This document shows positions 1 to 10,124 of a stretch of DNA of 64,000 nucleotides, in pieces (the stretch's first letter is position 1; every line of letters starts with the position of its first letter). This stretch comes from Pandoraea sp. (GTDB lineage Bacteria > Pseudomonadota > Gammaproteobacteria > Burkholderiales > Burkholderiaceae), in NCBI GenBank assembly GCA_031291335.1, contig JARLJF010000145.1, positions 33,596-97,595 of the forward strand, written 5' to 3'. Both the position numbers and the translations under genes were made by a program. Below the pieces are notes generated by a model. It was not told the origin of the DNA, did not search any database, and saw only the letters and a list, made by a program, of their open reading frames with translations.

Positions 1-672
1 GACCTGGTACTTGCCGGCGAATTCCACCGAGCGGATCTGCAGCACCTTCGAGCCGAGGCTGGCCATTTCCAGCATCTCCTCGAACGTGACCTTATCAAGG
101 CGACGTGCTTCGTCAACCACGCGCGGATCGGTCGTGTACACGCCGTCGACGTCGGTGTAGATCAGGCACTCATCGGCCTTGAGCGCGGCAGCCACTGCCA
201 CGGCCGACGTGTCCGAGCCCCCGCGACCCAACGTGGTCACGTTGCCGTTCGGATCGATCCCCTGGAAACCCGTGATGACCACCACGCGGCCGGCATTGAG
301 ATCGGCCATCACGCGTTTGTCGTCGATTTCCGAAATACGGGCTTTGGTGAAAGCGCTGTCAGTCTTGATCGGTACTTGCCAGCCGGCGTAGCTCACGGCG
401 TCGACGCCGGCTTCCTTGAGGGCCATCGCCAGCAGGCCAACGCTCACTTGCTCGCCCGTGGCGGCAATGGCGTCGAGTTCGCGCGGATCGGGATTGGCCG
501 AAATTTCCTTGGCCAGACCCAACAGACGATTGGTCTCGCCGGACATTGCCGACGGCACTACCACCATCTTGTGACCGGCCTTATGCCACTTGGCCACGCG
601 CTTGGCGACATTCTTGATGCGCTCCACCGAGCCCATCGACGTGCCGCCGTATTTGTGTACGATCAGAGCCAT
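1..672 (-). CDS. lysC: Aspartate kinase, N-terminal part (3' end off window)
   Basis: Phosphorylates aspartate, the first step towards lysine, diaminopimelate, methionine and threonine. Only the first 224 codons are in the window. The protein opens [15 protein letters not shown], the KxGGTS nucleotide-binding signature, and continues with [18 protein letters not shown] and [11 protein letters not shown], both characteristic of the kinase domain. The left edge falls just after the catalytic domain ([11 protein letters not shown]), so the regulatory ACT domains are not visible. It is the last gene of the minus-strand run cysS-alkA-accA-tilS-lysC, 197 bases after tilS. asd, the next enzyme of the pathway, lies far away at 41.8 kb. 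Confidence 0.95.
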   Translation of the reverse strand, partial: MALIVHKYGGTSMGSVERIKNVAKRVAKWHKAGHKMVVVPSAMSGETNRLLGLAKEISANPDPRELDAIAATGEQVSVGLLAMALKEAGVDAVSYAGWQVPIKTDSAFTKARISEIDDKRVMADLNAGRVVVITGFQGIDPNGNVTTLGRGGSDTSAVAVAAALKADECLIYTDVDGVYTTDPRVVDEARRLDKVTFEEMLEMASLGSKVLQIRSVEFAGKYQV

Positions 673-869
673 AACATTGCTAACACATTGATTTAAAACC
701 GTTTATGAATCGCGTGCAGATACCCGTCGATGGGTATCGATGACGTTTCGATTCGCGGAACTTTTGATTATCGCACGAATGTATCGCTCCTGAGCCAGTT
801 TGGCGCAGATTGCACTGTCATCGGCTCGCCGCACCGCATTCGGCAGCAGATTATGCTGTTTTCCGCCGC

Positions 870-2369
870 TCACGCCTCGTCGCGCCACATCATCCGCCAG
901 CGCACTGCGGTCCCCTCGCCACTTTGTGCCGCGCCATCAATTCCCAAGCGCGGAACGAAGACGATCTCGCTGCCCTGCCAGACGATCGGCACATGCCGCA
1001 ACCACGCGGGAACACCTCGGCTTTGGTACCAGTGCTTGAGCGAACGCGAATGGCCCTCGGCATGCTCGCGCCAGCGCTCGCCGCCCGCTCTCGCCCTTGC
1101 CACGAGGGGATAGGCGCGCAACACGTGCTCGTCGATCGTGCCGTCGGCCGACTCGCCCTCGGCGACCGGCACGAACACAATGCTCCCCTGCCATTGCGGC
1201 AACGGCCATTCCCGCTCGCCAGACCATCGCAATACCGCGTCGGACGCCACATCGTCCGGGTCGGCCGAATCGTAGACGGCTGTCCATTGCAATTCGTCGC
1301 GATACAAACGCAAGACAGCGTCGCCATGCGGCAACTCGAGCGACGCGTCCGCCTGCGCATCGCGAATTTGCCGCACCCACTCCTCCAGCCGCGCTTCCGG
1401 CGGCATGGCCAATCCGCGACGCGCCGTCCAATAGCGCAGAAGATTCGCCAGTCGCGATGCGTCCAGCGCCTGCAAACGACTGCGCTGCAAACGCTCGTCG
1501 CCATCGGTCGATGCCGAGCGCGCCAATTCGAAATCGGATTGTGCGAGTTGATCGAGCAGCGACTGCGCTTGCGCCGCGTGACGCGCAAACCGCGCCAATG
1601 TCTCGCGATATGCCGGCACATGCGCGGCGATCGCAGGCATGACCTCGTGACGCAGCGCGTTACGCAAATAGTGGCGATCGTCGTTGGACGGATCTTCCAC
1701 CCACGTCAGCGAACGCGCCTTCGCGTAGGCACGCATCGTCTCGCGCGAGACGTCGAGCAACGGGCGCAGCAAGCGCGTGCGACACGGCTCACCACCCGCC
1801 ACGACCGGCAACGTCCCCTCCACGGCCATCGCGGCCACGCCGGGCAACCCCGCGCCGCGCAGCATTTGCAGCAACACCGTCTCGGCCTGATCGTTCGCGT
1901 GATGCGCTGTCAGGAGCCAACCCACGCCATGCGCGTTGCAAGATGCCGCAAGCGCCTCATAACGCGCCGCGCGGGCCGCCCCCTCGATACCCTGCCGGGC
2001 GTCGCGAGAAACGTTGACGCGCTGCGCTTCAAACGCGAAGCCACGCAACCGCGCCTTACGCTCGCACACGACGAGCCAGTCGTCCGCGTGTTCGGACAAT
2101 CCGTGATGAATGTGGATGGCCAGCGGCTGTGCGACCACGTCGCCCGCCGCACGCCGCGCCTGAACCCAATGCGCCAGCGCATCGAGCAGCACCATCGAAT
2201 CGAGCCCGCCGCTCAATGCGAGGGCGAGACGAGCGGCATCGCTGGGGATGACGTGCGTCGCCAGCGCCAGACGCAAAGCGACGTCCACATGTGCAACTGC
2301 CGCGTCGCATCGGGCAGATGCGAACGCGGCAGTAGAAGAATCGTGATGAGGCATCGGATTCGGCGTCAT
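870..2369 (-). CDS. tilS: tRNA(Ile)-lysidine synthetase
   Basis: Modifies C34 of the CAU-anticodon tRNA-Ile to lysidine, using ATP and lysine, so that it reads AUA. The PP-loop ATP-pyrophosphatase signature LALSGGLDSMVLLDAL lies near residue 45 and is followed by HIHHGLSEHADDW and the LTAHHANDQAETVLLQMLRGAG segment typical of the TilS N-domain. A C-terminal substrate-binding region with KHWYQSRGVPAWLR is present. An in-frame ATG at 2435 would overlap the accA stop by 32 bases. I prefer the ATG at 2369 (MTPNPMPHH), but the ATG at 2354 is also possible, and none of the three has a strong Shine-Dalgarno. About 499 residues. Confidence 0.9.
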   Translation of the reverse strand: MTPNPMPHHDSSTAAFASARCDAAVAHVDVALRLALATHVIPSDAARLALALSGGLDSMVLLDALAHWVQARRAAGDVVAQPLAIHIHHGLSEHADDWLVVCERKARLRGFAFEAQRVNVSRDARQGIEGAARAARYEALAASCNAHGVGWLLTAHHANDQAETVLLQMLRGAGLPGVAAMAVEGTLPVVAGGEPCRTRLLRPLLDVSRETMRAYAKARSLTWVEDPSNDDRHYLRNALRHEVMPAIAAHVPAYRETLARFARHAAQAQSLLDQLAQSDFELARSASTDGDERLQRSRLQALDASRLANLLRYWTARRGLAMPPEARLEEWVRQIRDAQADASLELPHGDAVLRLYRDELQWTAVYDSADPDDVASDAVLRWSGEREWPLPQWQGSIVFVPVAEGESADGTIDEHVLRAYPLVARARAGGERWREHAEGHSRSLKHWYQSRGVPAWLRHVPIVWQGSEIVFVPRLGIDGAAQSGEGTAVRWRMMWRDEA

Positions 2370-2403
2370 CGCCGCAATGGGCGACGACGCGATGGAGAGC
2401 GCA

Positions 2404-3372
2404 TTACTTCGCGCCGGCTTCCTTGTATTTGCCATAGCTCATCAGACGCTCGAAACGACGTTCGAGCAGCTCCTTGTGGCTCATGCCCTGGAACTGACGC
2501 AGCGAGTCGGCCAGCGCACGCTTGAGCATGCCGGCCATGCCGAGCGGGTCGCGATGCGCACCACCCAGCGGCTCGTTGATGATCTTGTCGATCAGGCCGA
2601 GCGCCTTCAGACGGTGAGCCGTCAGACCCAGCGCTTCGGCAGCTTCGGGCGCCTTGGCCGCGCTCTTCCACAGAATCGATGCGCAACCTTCCGGCGAGAT
2701 CACCGAGTACGTCGAGAACTGCAGCATCATGACCGTATCGGCCACGGCAACAGCCAACGCACCACCCGAGCCACCTTCACCAATGATAGTCGTGATGATC
2801 GGCGTCTTGAGTTCGGTCATGACAAACAGATTGCGACCGATGGCTTCCGACTGACCGCGCTCTTCCGCGTCGATCCCCGGATAAGCCCCCGGCGTGTCGA
2901 CAAACGTGAAGATGGGCAGACCGAATTTCTCGGCGAGCCGCATCAGGCGCATGGCCTTGCGGTAGCCCTCCGGGCGCGGCATACCGAAGTTGCGCATCGC
3001 GCGCTCCTTCGTGTCGCGGCCCTTCTGGTGACCGATGACCATGCAGGCCTGACCGTTGAAACGCGCCATGCCGCCCACGATGGCGTGATCGTCCGAGAAC
3101 GTGCGATCGCCGTGCAACTCGTGGAAGTCGGTAAAGATGTCGCGTATGTAATCGAGCGTATAGGGACGCTGCGGATGACGCGAGATTTGCGAAACCTGCC
3201 ACGGTGACAGGTTCGTGTAGATGTCCTTGGTGAGCTGCTGACTCTTCTTGGAGAGGCGCTCGATCTCTTCGGAAATATCGACGGCGGAATCGTCCTGCAC
3301 GAAGCGCAACTCTTCAATCTTCGCTTCGAGTTCGGCGATCGGCTGTTCAAAATCCAAAAAGGTGTTCTTCAT
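2404..3372 (-). CDS. accA: Acetyl-CoA carboxylase carboxyltransferase subunit alpha
   Basis: Alpha subunit of the carboxyltransferase that moves CO2 from biotinylated BCCP to acetyl-CoA, giving malonyl-CoA for fatty-acid synthesis. The 322-residue protein begins [19 protein letters not shown] and carries the crotonase-fold motifs [20 protein letters not shown] and [17 protein letters not shown]. Length is standard for the family. Its partner accD is elsewhere in this window (33.0-33.9 kb), the usual split arrangement in Proteobacteria. A TACAAT hexamer at 3405-3400 on the minus strand could be its promoter. Confidence 0.97.
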   Translation of the reverse strand: MKNTFLDFEQPIAELEAKIEELRFVQDDSAVDISEEIERLSKKSQQLTKDIYTNLSPWQVSQISRHPQRPYTLDYIRDIFTDFHELHGDRTFSDDHAIVGGMARFNGQACMVIGHQKGRDTKERAMRNFGMPRPEGYRKAMRLMRLAEKFGLPIFTFVDTPGAYPGIDAEERGQSEAIGRNLFVMTELKTPIITTIIGEGGSGGALAVAVADTVMMLQFSTYSVISPEGCASILWKSAAKAPEAAEALGLTAHRLKALGLIDKIINEPLGGAHRDPLGMAGMLKRALADSLRQFQGMSHKELLERRFERLMSYGKYKEAGAK

Positions 3373-3399
3373 CAGGTTTCCCCGGAAATGCGGCAGCGT

Positions 3400-3405
3400 A
3401 TTGTA
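3400..3405 (-). promoter_or_regulatory. Candidate -10 element for accA
   Basis: TACAAT on the minus strand 28 bases before the accA ATG. The best upstream -35 candidate (TCGACC, spacer 19) is poor, so this rests on the -10 alone. Confidence 0.3.
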
Positions 3406-3526
3406 CCGCCGGCAACGTCTACCCGGTCGAGATAGGCAACTTTCATTGCCATTCCACCCGCAATAGACGTCAATAATTACTGGATGAGACGGAATGGACG
3501 CGGATTATACGTCCTCGGCGGAACAA

Positions 3527-4648
3527 TCAGTATTCCACCGGCACCGGTTCGAGACTACGCCACATGTACCAGGTGGCGACGGAGCGCCAGGGCTCCCAAT
3601 TGGCGGCCACTTCCCGCGCTTCGCTGCGCGTAACCGGTTCTCCGCTGAAATAGTTGACGCTGATCGCATTGATCAGCCCGACATCGTCGAGCGGCAAGAC
3701 GTCGGGGCGCATCAGGTTGAACATCAGGAACATCTCGGCGGTCCAGCGGCCGATGCCGCGAATGCCGGTCAGCTCGGCGATGACGGCCTCGTCGTCCATG
3801 CTCGCCCAGGCGTCGACGTGCAGCGCACCCGACTTGAAGTGGATGGCCAGATCGAGAATGTACTCGGCCTTGCGGCGCGACAGCCCACAACCGGCGAGCG
3901 CATCGTGCCCCGCCTTGATGAACTGGGCCGGCGTGAGCTTCGGACAGATTGCCACGACCCGGTCCCATACGGCTTGCGCCGCTTTCACCGAAATCTGCTG
4001 GCCGACGATCGAGCGCGCGAGCGTGACGAACGGCTCGCCGCGTCCGGTCAGATGCGCCGGGCCGAATTGCGGAATCAGTTTCTTGAGAATGCGGTCACGC
4101 TTCATCAGATCGGCACAGGCCTGATCCCAGAAGTCGGGACGCGTTGCCCCCGGCGCCACCGGCAGCGGCACGACACCGGTCACGACCTGCTCGACGACGT
4201 CGTGATCGATGCGTTCGATCTCGGGCGTGATGATGCGCGTCTCGCCATCGCGCTTGGCGATGACACGACGCGAGGTCGCTGTGGTCGACGGGGCGGGCGT
4301 CGCAGGGGCCACAGGCGTCACCGACGTCACAGTCGTCTTGCGCGCAACCTTCACACCGGCCTTCGGGGCCGACTTCTGTGCGACCTTCGACGCCACCGGT
4401 TGGGCTGCCTTGCGGGCAGCACCAGCCTTCGTCACCTTGTCTGACTTTCCCGCCTTCTCGGCCGTCTTGCCCGCAGCGGTTTTGCCACCCGCCCTGACAG
4501 TCGTGGCCTTGACCGGCGCGCGGCGTGCGCCCTCGCCCGACGACACCGCCGATTTGACGGTCTTGGTCGTCGCCGGCGCCTTTTGCGCCTTCTTCGCCGC
4601 AGTGGTCTTGGTCGCAACCTTAGCGGCCGCGGATTTACGAGTCACCAT
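3527..4648 (-). CDS. alkA: DNA-3-methyladenine glycosylase II family with basic N-terminal tail
   Basis: Base-excision glycosylase that removes alkylated purines from DNA. The C-terminal 230 residues hold the HhH-GPD fold: the hairpin ELTGIRGIGRWTAEMFLMF followed by LPLDDVGL, whose second Asp is the catalytic position in AlkA. Residues 1 to about 133 are an unrelated Lys/Ala/Thr/Pro-rich tail (for example KSAAAKVATKTTAAKKAQK) like histone H1 or the C-tail of bacterial H1-like proteins. The start ATG at 4648 has a GAGG 9 bases upstream. It begins 24 bases after the cysS stop, so they are probably cotranscribed. A second AlkA, fused to an Ada domain, is at 58.2 kb. Confidence 0.88.
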   Translation of the reverse strand: MVTRKSAAAKVATKTTAAKKAQKAPATTKTVKSAVSSGEGARRAPVKATTVRAGGKTAAGKTAEKAGKSDKVTKAGAARKAAQPVASKVAQKSAPKAGVKVARKTTVTSVTPVAPATPAPSTTATSRRVIAKRDGETRIITPEIERIDHDVVEQVVTGVVPLPVAPGATRPDFWDQACADLMKRDRILKKLIPQFGPAHLTGRGEPFVTLARSIVGQQISVKAAQAVWDRVVAICPKLTPAQFIKAGHDALAGCGLSRRKAEYILDLAIHFKSGALHVDAWASMDDEAVIAELTGIRGIGRWTAEMFLMFNLMRPDVLPLDDVGLINAISVNYFSGEPVTRSEAREVAANWEPWRSVATWYMWRSLEPVPVEY

Positions 4649-4672
4649 AAGATTTGCCTCGATGCGCCGCGC

Positions 4673-6076
4673 TCAGGCACGACGCCATTCGGTGGCGCCT
4701 CCGGGACGGTCTTCCAGCACGATGCCTTCGGACAGCAGTTCGGCACGAATGCGATCGGCCTCGGCGAAATTACGTTCGCGCTTGGCTTGGGCACGCGCTT
4801 CGATACGCGCCTCGACGGACACACGCAACGCGTCGCCATCGCCCGCTTCCTCACCGCCCGTAGCCCCTTGCAGGAACGATTGCGGATCGCGGCCGAGCAG
4901 CCCCAGCGTACCGGCAAGCCCTTGCAACTGACGCACGAGCACGGGATCACGCTGCTTGTTGATTTCCCCCGCGAGTTCGAACAACACGGAGATCGCCACC
5001 GCCGTGTTGAAGTCGTCGTTCATCGCGGCGGCGAAGCGCTGCGCGTACGGCTCGTTCCAGTCGAGCGGTGCACCGTCGCCCGTCGCGTCCTTGAGCGCCG
5101 TGTACAGACGCGTCAGACCGCCGCGTGCGTCGTCCAGATGCGCATCGCTGTAATTGAGCGGACTGCGGTATTGGGCGCGCAGAATGAAAAAACGCACGAC
5201 TTCCGCGTCGAACTTCGCGAGCACTTCGCGAATCGTGAAGAAGTTGCCGAGCGACTTGGACATCTTCTCGTTGTCCACGCGCACGAACCCGTTATGCATC
5301 CAGTAATTCACGAACGTCTCGCCCGTCGCGCCTTCGCTCTGGGCAATCTCATTCTCATGATGGGGGAACTGCAGATCGGCCCCGCCACCATGAATGTCGA
5401 AATGATTGCCCAGCAACTGGCAGCTCATCGCAGAGCATTCGATATGCCAGCCCGGACGGCCTGCGCCCCACGGCGAAGCCCACTTCGATTCGGCAGGCTC
5501 GGTATCTTTCGCGCGCTTCCACAGCACGAAGTCGAGCGGGTCCTGCTTTGCGGTATTGGCAGCCACTCGCTCGCCTGCACGCAGATCCTCGATGGACTTG
5601 CCCGAGAGCTGGCCGTAGCTGGAGAACTTGCGCACGGCATAGTTCACGTCGCCGTCTTCGGCCTGATAGGCGTAACCGTTGCGTTGCAGTGTGCCGATCA
5701 TGTCGACCATCTGCGGAATGAAATCGGTCGCGCGCGGCTCGTGATCGGGGCGCTGGACGCCGAGCGCGTCGGCATCTTCGTGCATCGCCGCGATGAACCG
5801 CGTCGTCAGCTCGCGCATCGTTTCGCCATTTTCGACGGCACGCTTGATGATCTTGTCGTCGATGTCGGTAATGTTGCGCACGTAGGTCACCTGGTACCCC
5901 AGCGTGCGCAGCCAGCGCTGCACCATGTCGAACACCACCATCACGCGCGCATGTCCAATGTGACAGTAGTCATACACCGTCATACCGCAGACATACATGC
6001 GGACTTCGCCGGGAACGAGGGGTACGAACGGCTGTTTGTCTCGCGCGAGCGAGTTGTAGACACGGAGTGAATCCAT
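4673..6076 (-). CDS. cysS: Cysteinyl-tRNA synthetase
   Basis: Class I aminoacyl-tRNA synthetase that charges tRNA-Cys. It shows the HIGH motif in [15 protein letters not shown], the zinc-site cysteine in [20 protein letters not shown] with the second zinc ligand, and the KMSKS loop in [13 protein letters not shown]. At 467 residues it matches the family. The gene is head-to-head with the TPR gene at 6.3 kb. The 213 bases between contain an extended -10 promoter on the plus strand. Confidence 0.97.
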   Translation of the reverse strand: MDSLRVYNSLARDKQPFVPLVPGEVRMYVCGMTVYDYCHIGHARVMVVFDMVQRWLRTLGYQVTYVRNITDIDDKIIKRAVENGETMRELTTRFIAAMHEDADALGVQRPDHEPRATDFIPQMVDMIGTLQRNGYAYQAEDGDVNYAVRKFSSYGQLSGKSIEDLRAGERVAANTAKQDPLDFVLWKRAKDTEPAESKWASPWGAGRPGWHIECSAMSCQLLGNHFDIHGGGADLQFPHHENEIAQSEGATGETFVNYWMHNGFVRVDNEKMSKSLGNFFTIREVLAKFDAEVVRFFILRAQYRSPLNYSDAHLDDARGGLTRLYTALKDATGDGAPLDWNEPYAQRFAAAMNDDFNTAVAISVLFELAGEINKQRDPVLVRQLQGLAGTLGLLGRDPQSFLQGATGGEEAGDGDALRVSVEARIEARAQAKRERNFAEADRIRAELLSEGIVLEDRPGGATEWRRA

Positions 6077-6260
6077 AGATAAGCGCTTGACCGGGCGGCA
6101 ACAGCGCCGGACGCTGCGACGATGTTCTCAACGACGTCACGGACTTCGTGACGAGAGCGACATCGCGAGGCGGGCTGCGCGCCGTGCGGTAGAAAAAACG
6201 AACCTGCGAACCGCATCCACCGCCATTACAAGAAATGGCGCAGGCCAGGCGCAGGTGTTT

Positions 6261-6269
6261 TGTTAGAAT
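6261..6269 (+). promoter_or_regulatory. Extended -10 promoter for the TPR/cyclophilin genes
   Basis: TG-T-TAGAAT: a TG dinucleotide one base before a near-consensus -10 hexamer, 54 bases upstream of the ATG at 6323. No good -35, as is usual for extended -10 promoters. Confidence 0.45.
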
Positions 6270-6322
6270 GCGGCCGAGTATAGCATCTCTTGCGCACCTC
6301 TCAGGTATCCCAAGCACCCACT

Positions 6323-7051
6323 ATGACGCAACGAAGCCGGTCACTTTTGCACCCCGCAACGCGCCTCCTCTCCCGCCTCCGCCCGGTCGCCGCTGCCGCA
6401 CGCAGCGCCCGTACGCTGGCGCTTGCGGGCGCCACTCTCGGCCTCGCGGGCACGTTGTTCGCACTGCCCGCCGGTGCGCAGGCCATCACCGATCCGCCGC
6501 CGCCCGCGCCGCTGCAAACACCGCAGCAGGCCAGCGAGTCGGCCATCAACAAACTGGTCGACGCAGGCAAGTTCAACGACGCGCTCGCGAAGATCGACGA
6601 CCATCTCAAGCAGTATCCGCGCGACGCCCAGGTGCGCTTCACGCGCGGCCGCGTGCTCATGGAAATGGGCCGCAACGCCGAAGCCATCGACGCCTTCACC
6701 GCTCTCACGCAAGATTTCCCGGAACTGCCCGAGCCGTTCAACAACCTCGCGGCGCTCTACGCCCAGGCCGGTGAGTACGACAAGGCACGCGCCGCGCTCG
6801 AAAGCGCCATTCGCAACAACCCGAGTTTCGCCGTGGCCTACTCGAATCTGGGCGACGTCTACGCCAAGCTCGCCCAGCAGGCTTATCAGAAATCGCTGAA
6901 GATCTCGCCGACGGCCCGCGTGTCGAGCCGCGAGAAAATCCTGTCCAACATGCTGACCCCGCAACGCGCCGCGCCCGTGAGCCAGACACCTTCGCCGGCC
7001 AAGGCCAGCGACGATGCCGCGCTCAAGAACGTCGGCAAGTCGGGTAACTGA
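6323..7051 (+). CDS. Exported tetratricopeptide-repeat protein
   Basis: 242-residue protein with a long positively charged N-region, a hydrophobic core (LALAGATLGLAGTLFALP) and a probable signal-peptidase site after AGAQA near residue 54, so likely periplasmic. The mature part contains at least three TPR units (FNDALAKIDDHLKQYPRDAQ, NAEAIDAFTALTQDFPE, EYDKARAALESAIRNNPSF) and a Ser/Lys-rich tail. TPRs bind other proteins, but the partner is not evident. The first in-frame start is a TTG at 6290. The ATG at 6323 fits the signal peptide better. It precedes ppiA by 56 bases, so a joint role in envelope protein folding is possible but only inferred. Confidence 0.75.
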   Translation: MTQRSRSLLHPATRLLSRLRPVAAAARSARTLALAGATLGLAGTLFALPAGAQAITDPPPPAPLQTPQQASESAINKLVDAGKFNDALAKIDDHLKQYPRDAQVRFTRGRVLMEMGRNAEAIDAFTALTQDFPELPEPFNNLAALYAQAGEYDKARAALESAIRNNPSFAVAYSNLGDVYAKLAQQAYQKSLKISPTARVSSREKILSNMLTPQRAAPVSQTPSPAKASDDAALKNVGKSGN

Positions 7052-7107
7052 GACGCCCAGCGTCTTCCCTCGAACCGCATTGCAATTCATTGAACACGGA
7101 GACACGC

Positions 7108-7704
7108 ATGTCCTTTCCGAATCGCCTGCGCCGCGCGTTGCTCGGCAGCGTCATCGCTGCGGCTGCCCTGACGGGCACGAGCCTGTCCGCGTTCGCACAA
7201 ACCGGCCAGCCGCAAGTGCAGTTCAAGACGTCGGCCGGCAACTTCGTGGTCGAACTCAACCCGAAGGCAGCCCCGAAGACGGTCGAGAACTTCCTCCAAT
7301 ACGTCAACAGTGGCTTTTATAACGGCACGATCTTCCATCGCGTCATCGGCAACTTCATGATTCAGGGCGGCGGTTTCACACCCGAGATGAACGAAAAGAC
7401 CACGCGCGCGCCGATTCCGAGCGAATCGCAAAACGGCTTGAAGAACGTGACGGGCGCCATCGCCATGGCGCGCACGTCGAATCCGAATTCCGCGACCGCG
7501 CAATTCTTCATCAATGTGAAGGATAATGCGTCACTGGATTACCCCAACCCGGACGGCTACGGCTATACGGTATTCGGCAAGGTGGTATCCGGCATGGATA
7601 CCGTCGAGAAGATCAAGGGTGTTGCCACGACCCGCAAGGGCATGTACCAAGACGTGCCGGCTACGCCGGTCGTGATCGAATCGGCCAGCGTCGTCAAGCG
7701 CTGA
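7108..7704 (+). CDS. ppiA: Periplasmic peptidyl-prolyl cis-trans isomerase (cyclophilin)
   Basis: Cyclophilin-type PPIase that accelerates Xaa-Pro isomerisation. The start at ATG 7108 follows a GGAG and yields a clear signal peptide ([16 protein letters not shown], cleavage near SAFA-QT), placing it in the periplasm. The catalytic segment reads [18 protein letters not shown], with the Arg and Phe/Met of the active site, and [17 protein letters not shown] follows. 198 residues. The adjacent ppiB is a close paralogue without a signal peptide. Confidence 0.92.
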   Translation: MSFPNRLRRALLGSVIAAAALTGTSLSAFAQTGQPQVQFKTSAGNFVVELNPKAAPKTVENFLQYVNSGFYNGTIFHRVIGNFMIQGGGFTPEMNEKTTRAPIPSESQNGLKNVTGAIAMARTSNPNSATAQFFINVKDNASLDYPNPDGYGYTVFGKVVSGMDTVEKIKGVATTRKGMYQDVPATPVVIESASVVKR

Positions 7705-7748
7705 ACCCCTCCGGCCCATCGGGACCATTTCATCAGAAGGAAAGCATC

Positions 7749-8243
7749 ATGGTTGAACTGCACACCAATCACGGCGTCATTCGCATCGAACTCGACGCAG
7801 ACAAGGCACCGAAGACGGTCGAGAACTTCCTGAACTACGTCAAGAACGGTTTCTACGACAACACGGTCTTCCACCGCGTGATCAACGGCTTCATGATCCA
7901 GGGCGGCGGCTTTGAACCCGGCATGAAGCAAAAGCCGACCGAAGCCCCGGTCGAGAACGAGGCCAACAACGGCCTGAAGAACGACAAGTACACCCTGGCC
8001 ATGGCGCGCACGAACGATCCGCACTCGGCCACGGCACAGTTCTTCATCAACGTGGGCGACAACGACTTCCTGAACCACAGCGCACCGACGCCGCAAGGCT
8101 GGGGCTACGCCGTGTTCGGCAAGGTCGTCGAAGGTCAGGACATCGTCGACCAGATCAAGGGCGTGAAGACCGGTTCGAAGGGCTTCCACCAGGACGTGCC
8201 GGTTGACGACGTCGTCATCGAGAAGGCCGTGATCGTCGCGTAA
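7749..8243 (+). CDS. ppiB: Cytoplasmic peptidyl-prolyl cis-trans isomerase (cyclophilin)
   Basis: 164-residue cyclophilin with no signal peptide (starts [16 protein letters not shown]), hence cytoplasmic. The active-site strand [18 protein letters not shown] and [17 protein letters not shown] are intact. An AGAAGGA lies 7 bases before the ATG. It follows ppiA by 44 bases and is followed 28 bases later by lpxH. The ppiB-lpxH pairing is common in Burkholderiaceae. Confidence 0.95.
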   Translation: MVELHTNHGVIRIELDADKAPKTVENFLNYVKNGFYDNTVFHRVINGFMIQGGGFEPGMKQKPTEAPVENEANNGLKNDKYTLAMARTNDPHSATAQFFINVGDNDFLNHSAPTPQGWGYAVFGKVVEGQDIVDQIKGVKTGSKGFHQDVPVDDVVIEKAVIVA

Positions 8244-8271
8244 GCGCCGCCACCGCCAACTGCGACACTCG

Positions 8272-9144
8272 ATGCCAGTATCGACTGCGCGGTGCCCGCA
8301 ATGCCCTGTGACACCACGGGGCGACGGGCCCGCGCTTTTCATTTCCGATCTTCACCTTTCGCCGGCCCTGCCGCGCACGGTGCAAGTCTTCGAAGACTTC
8401 CTGCGCGGCCCCGCGCGTGAAGCGTCCGTCCTGTTCATTCTCGGCGATCTGTTCGAATACTGGATTGGCGACGACATGCTCAATGTCGACATGCCAGCCA
8501 GCCCACACGCCGAGAACCGTTCAAGCGTCGACCCGATTTCCTCCACGACCGAGCCTCTCGGCGCGTTCGCCCGTCGCATGACCGCGGCCATGGCCGAACT
8601 GTCCGCGAGCGGTGTCCCCATCGCCGTGATGCGCGGCAATCGCGACTTCCTGCTCGGCGAACGATTCGCACGGGCGGCCGGCGCCGTCATGCTCGACGAC
8701 CCGTGCGTCTTCTCGTTTCTCGGGCAAGCGCTGGTGCTCAGTCACGGCGACCAGCTGTGTACCGACGACGTGGGGTATCAGCGCTTTCGCCGCGTCGCAC
8801 ATTCACCGCTCGGCAAGGCGTTTTTCCTGATGCTTCCGCTGCGATTGCGCATGGCGATTGCGAATCGCATCCGCCGGCGCAGTGCCGCCAAAGGCGCCCA
8901 TCGCATGGGCTACGCCGATGCCAACGCCAATGCGATCGCCGCGCTGCTCGACACCGCCGGTGAGCGCACCCTCGTGCATGGCCACACGCACCGCCCGGCA
9001 CGACATGCCGACGGGCGTCGCGTGCGCTGGGTACTGCCCGACTGGGAGTTCGATGTGGAGCCGCCACGCGGCGGCTATCTGCAATGGGACGCCCACGGCC
9101 TGCGCGCCATCGACCTCGCCCTCTCCACGACGCAAGACGCCTAA
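8272..9144 (+). CDS. lpxH: UDP-2,3-diacylglucosamine diphosphatase
   Basis: Calcineurin-like metallophosphoesterase that hydrolyses UDP-2,3-diacylglucosamine to lipid X and UMP, the fourth step of lipid A synthesis, at the inner-membrane face. Metal-binding motifs are in order: FISDLHLS, LGDLFEYWIGDD, MRGNRDFLLGE, VLSHGDQLC and VHGHTHRPA. It is 290 residues, somewhat longer than the E. coli enzyme. A Ser/Thr-rich insert near residues 78-95 (after the GDxxE motif) accounts for part of this. It ends before a hairpin shared with the convergent cysE. Confidence 0.93.
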   Translation: MPVSTARCPQCPVTPRGDGPALFISDLHLSPALPRTVQVFEDFLRGPAREASVLFILGDLFEYWIGDDMLNVDMPASPHAENRSSVDPISSTTEPLGAFARRMTAAMAELSASGVPIAVMRGNRDFLLGERFARAAGAVMLDDPCVFSFLGQALVLSHGDQLCTDDVGYQRFRRVAHSPLGKAFFLMLPLRLRMAIANRIRRRSAAKGAHRMGYADANANAIAALLDTAGERTLVHGHTHRPARHADGRRVRWVLPDWEFDVEPPRGGYLQWDAHGLRAIDLALSTTQDA

Positions 9145-9162
9145 GCCCTCGTCTCAACGCAA

Positions 9163-9189
9163 AACGGCCCGCACTGACGACGGGCCGTT
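9163..9189. terminator. Hairpin between convergent lpxH and cysE
   Basis: AACGGCCCG/CGGGCCGTT, 9 perfect base pairs with a 9-base loop. On the minus strand it is followed by TTTT, so it should serve cysE best. On the plus strand the T-tract is weak. Confidence 0.6.
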
Positions 9190-9233
9190 GGTGGATGGAC
9201 GACAGTTGATCGGCGATATTGCGCCGTCACGCA

Positions 9234-10013
9234 TCACATATCCTGAATTTCCTTGCCGAGCTTGCGCAGTTCGGCGGTGTCGATCTTGCTCGCGCCCAGC
9301 GCTTCAAGATGCGCGCCAAGCTGGTTGAGCGCCGCTACCATCACGTCGATCTTGTGCGACTGATCGGTGGCGTTTTCGATCAGGCCGTGGATGGCGAGCG
9401 AGACGGGATCATCGGCGTTCGGTGTAATGCCATACGCGGAAAACTCCTGCTTGCGGACGCTGTCTTGCGGCTTGGCGTCGCCTGACTCGCGCGGCGTGTC
9501 GGGACGGATAATGCGTGCGGGATTGCCCACCGCCGTCCCACCGGCGGGAACCGCCTTCACCACCACCGCGTTCGAGCCGATCTTCGCGCCCTCGCCCACC
9601 GTGAAGCCACCCAGCACCTTGGCGCCGGCCCCGACAATCACGCCTGGCTCCAGCGTCGGGTGACGCTTCGCGCCGCGCGACAACGACGTGCCACCCAGCG
9701 TGACGCCTTGATAGATCGTGCAGTCGTCGCCGATCACCGCCGTCTCACCGATGACCACGCCCATGCCATGATCGATGAACACACGACGGCCCAGCGTCGC
9801 GCCGGGATGAATCTCGATGCCCGTGAGAAAGCGCGCGTATTGCGACACATAGCGGCCGAGCCACTTCAAGCCCGACGTCCAGCAACCGTGCGCCACGCGA
9901 TGCAGTATCACCGCATGCAGGCCGGGATAGCACGTGAGGACTTCCCAGTTGCTACGGGCCGCGGGGTCCTTTTGCCGAATGGCAGCGATGTCTTCGCGAA
10001 GATGGGTAAACAT
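9234..10013 (-). CDS. cysE: Serine O-acetyltransferase
   Basis: Makes O-acetylserine from serine and acetyl-CoA for cysteine synthesis. The protein opens [19 protein letters not shown] and has the left-handed beta-helix of hexapeptide repeats ([44 protein letters not shown]). The catalytic His-Asp pair is within [12 protein letters not shown]. At 259 residues it resembles the shorter SAT class. Its C-terminus ends KEIQDM, a terminal hydrophobic residue that differs from the usual Ile tail which inserts into CysK. It is cotranscribed at most loosely with trmJ, 111 bases upstream. Confidence 0.94.
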   Translation of the reverse strand: MFTHLREDIAAIRQKDPAARSNWEVLTCYPGLHAVILHRVAHGCWTSGLKWLGRYVSQYARFLTGIEIHPGATLGRRVFIDHGMGVVIGETAVIGDDCTIYQGVTLGGTSLSRGAKRHPTLEPGVIVGAGAKVLGGFTVGEGAKIGSNAVVVKAVPAGGTAVGNPARIIRPDTPRESGDAKPQDSVRKQEFSAYGITPNADDPVSLAIHGLIENATDQSHKIDVMVAALNQLGAHLEALGASKIDTAELRKLGKEIQDM

Positions 10014-10124
10014 GAGCCTGATTCGATCCTGTCGTGAGCGTCCGGCCGTCTTGGGGCGGATCGTTGCATAGTTATCGGCGAGCGAGTCTGCCGTGACCGG
10101 TCGGCGTTGCGAAGCAGTGTCGCC

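Noticed and set aside
720..737. Hairpin ATACCC/GGGTAT upstream of lysC as a riboswitch or attenuator
   Set aside because: Six base pairs without a terminator or any lysine-riboswitch features; too weak to support.
810..2525. 571-codon open frame antisense to tilS
   Set aside because: Arg/His-rich translation with no family resemblance, wholly opposite a well-conserved gene; a GC-frame shadow.
7108..8243. ppiA and ppiB as a recent tandem duplication
   Set aside because: They are similar, but periplasmic and cytosolic cyclophilin pairs are common in this family and the sequences have diverged well beyond a recent event.
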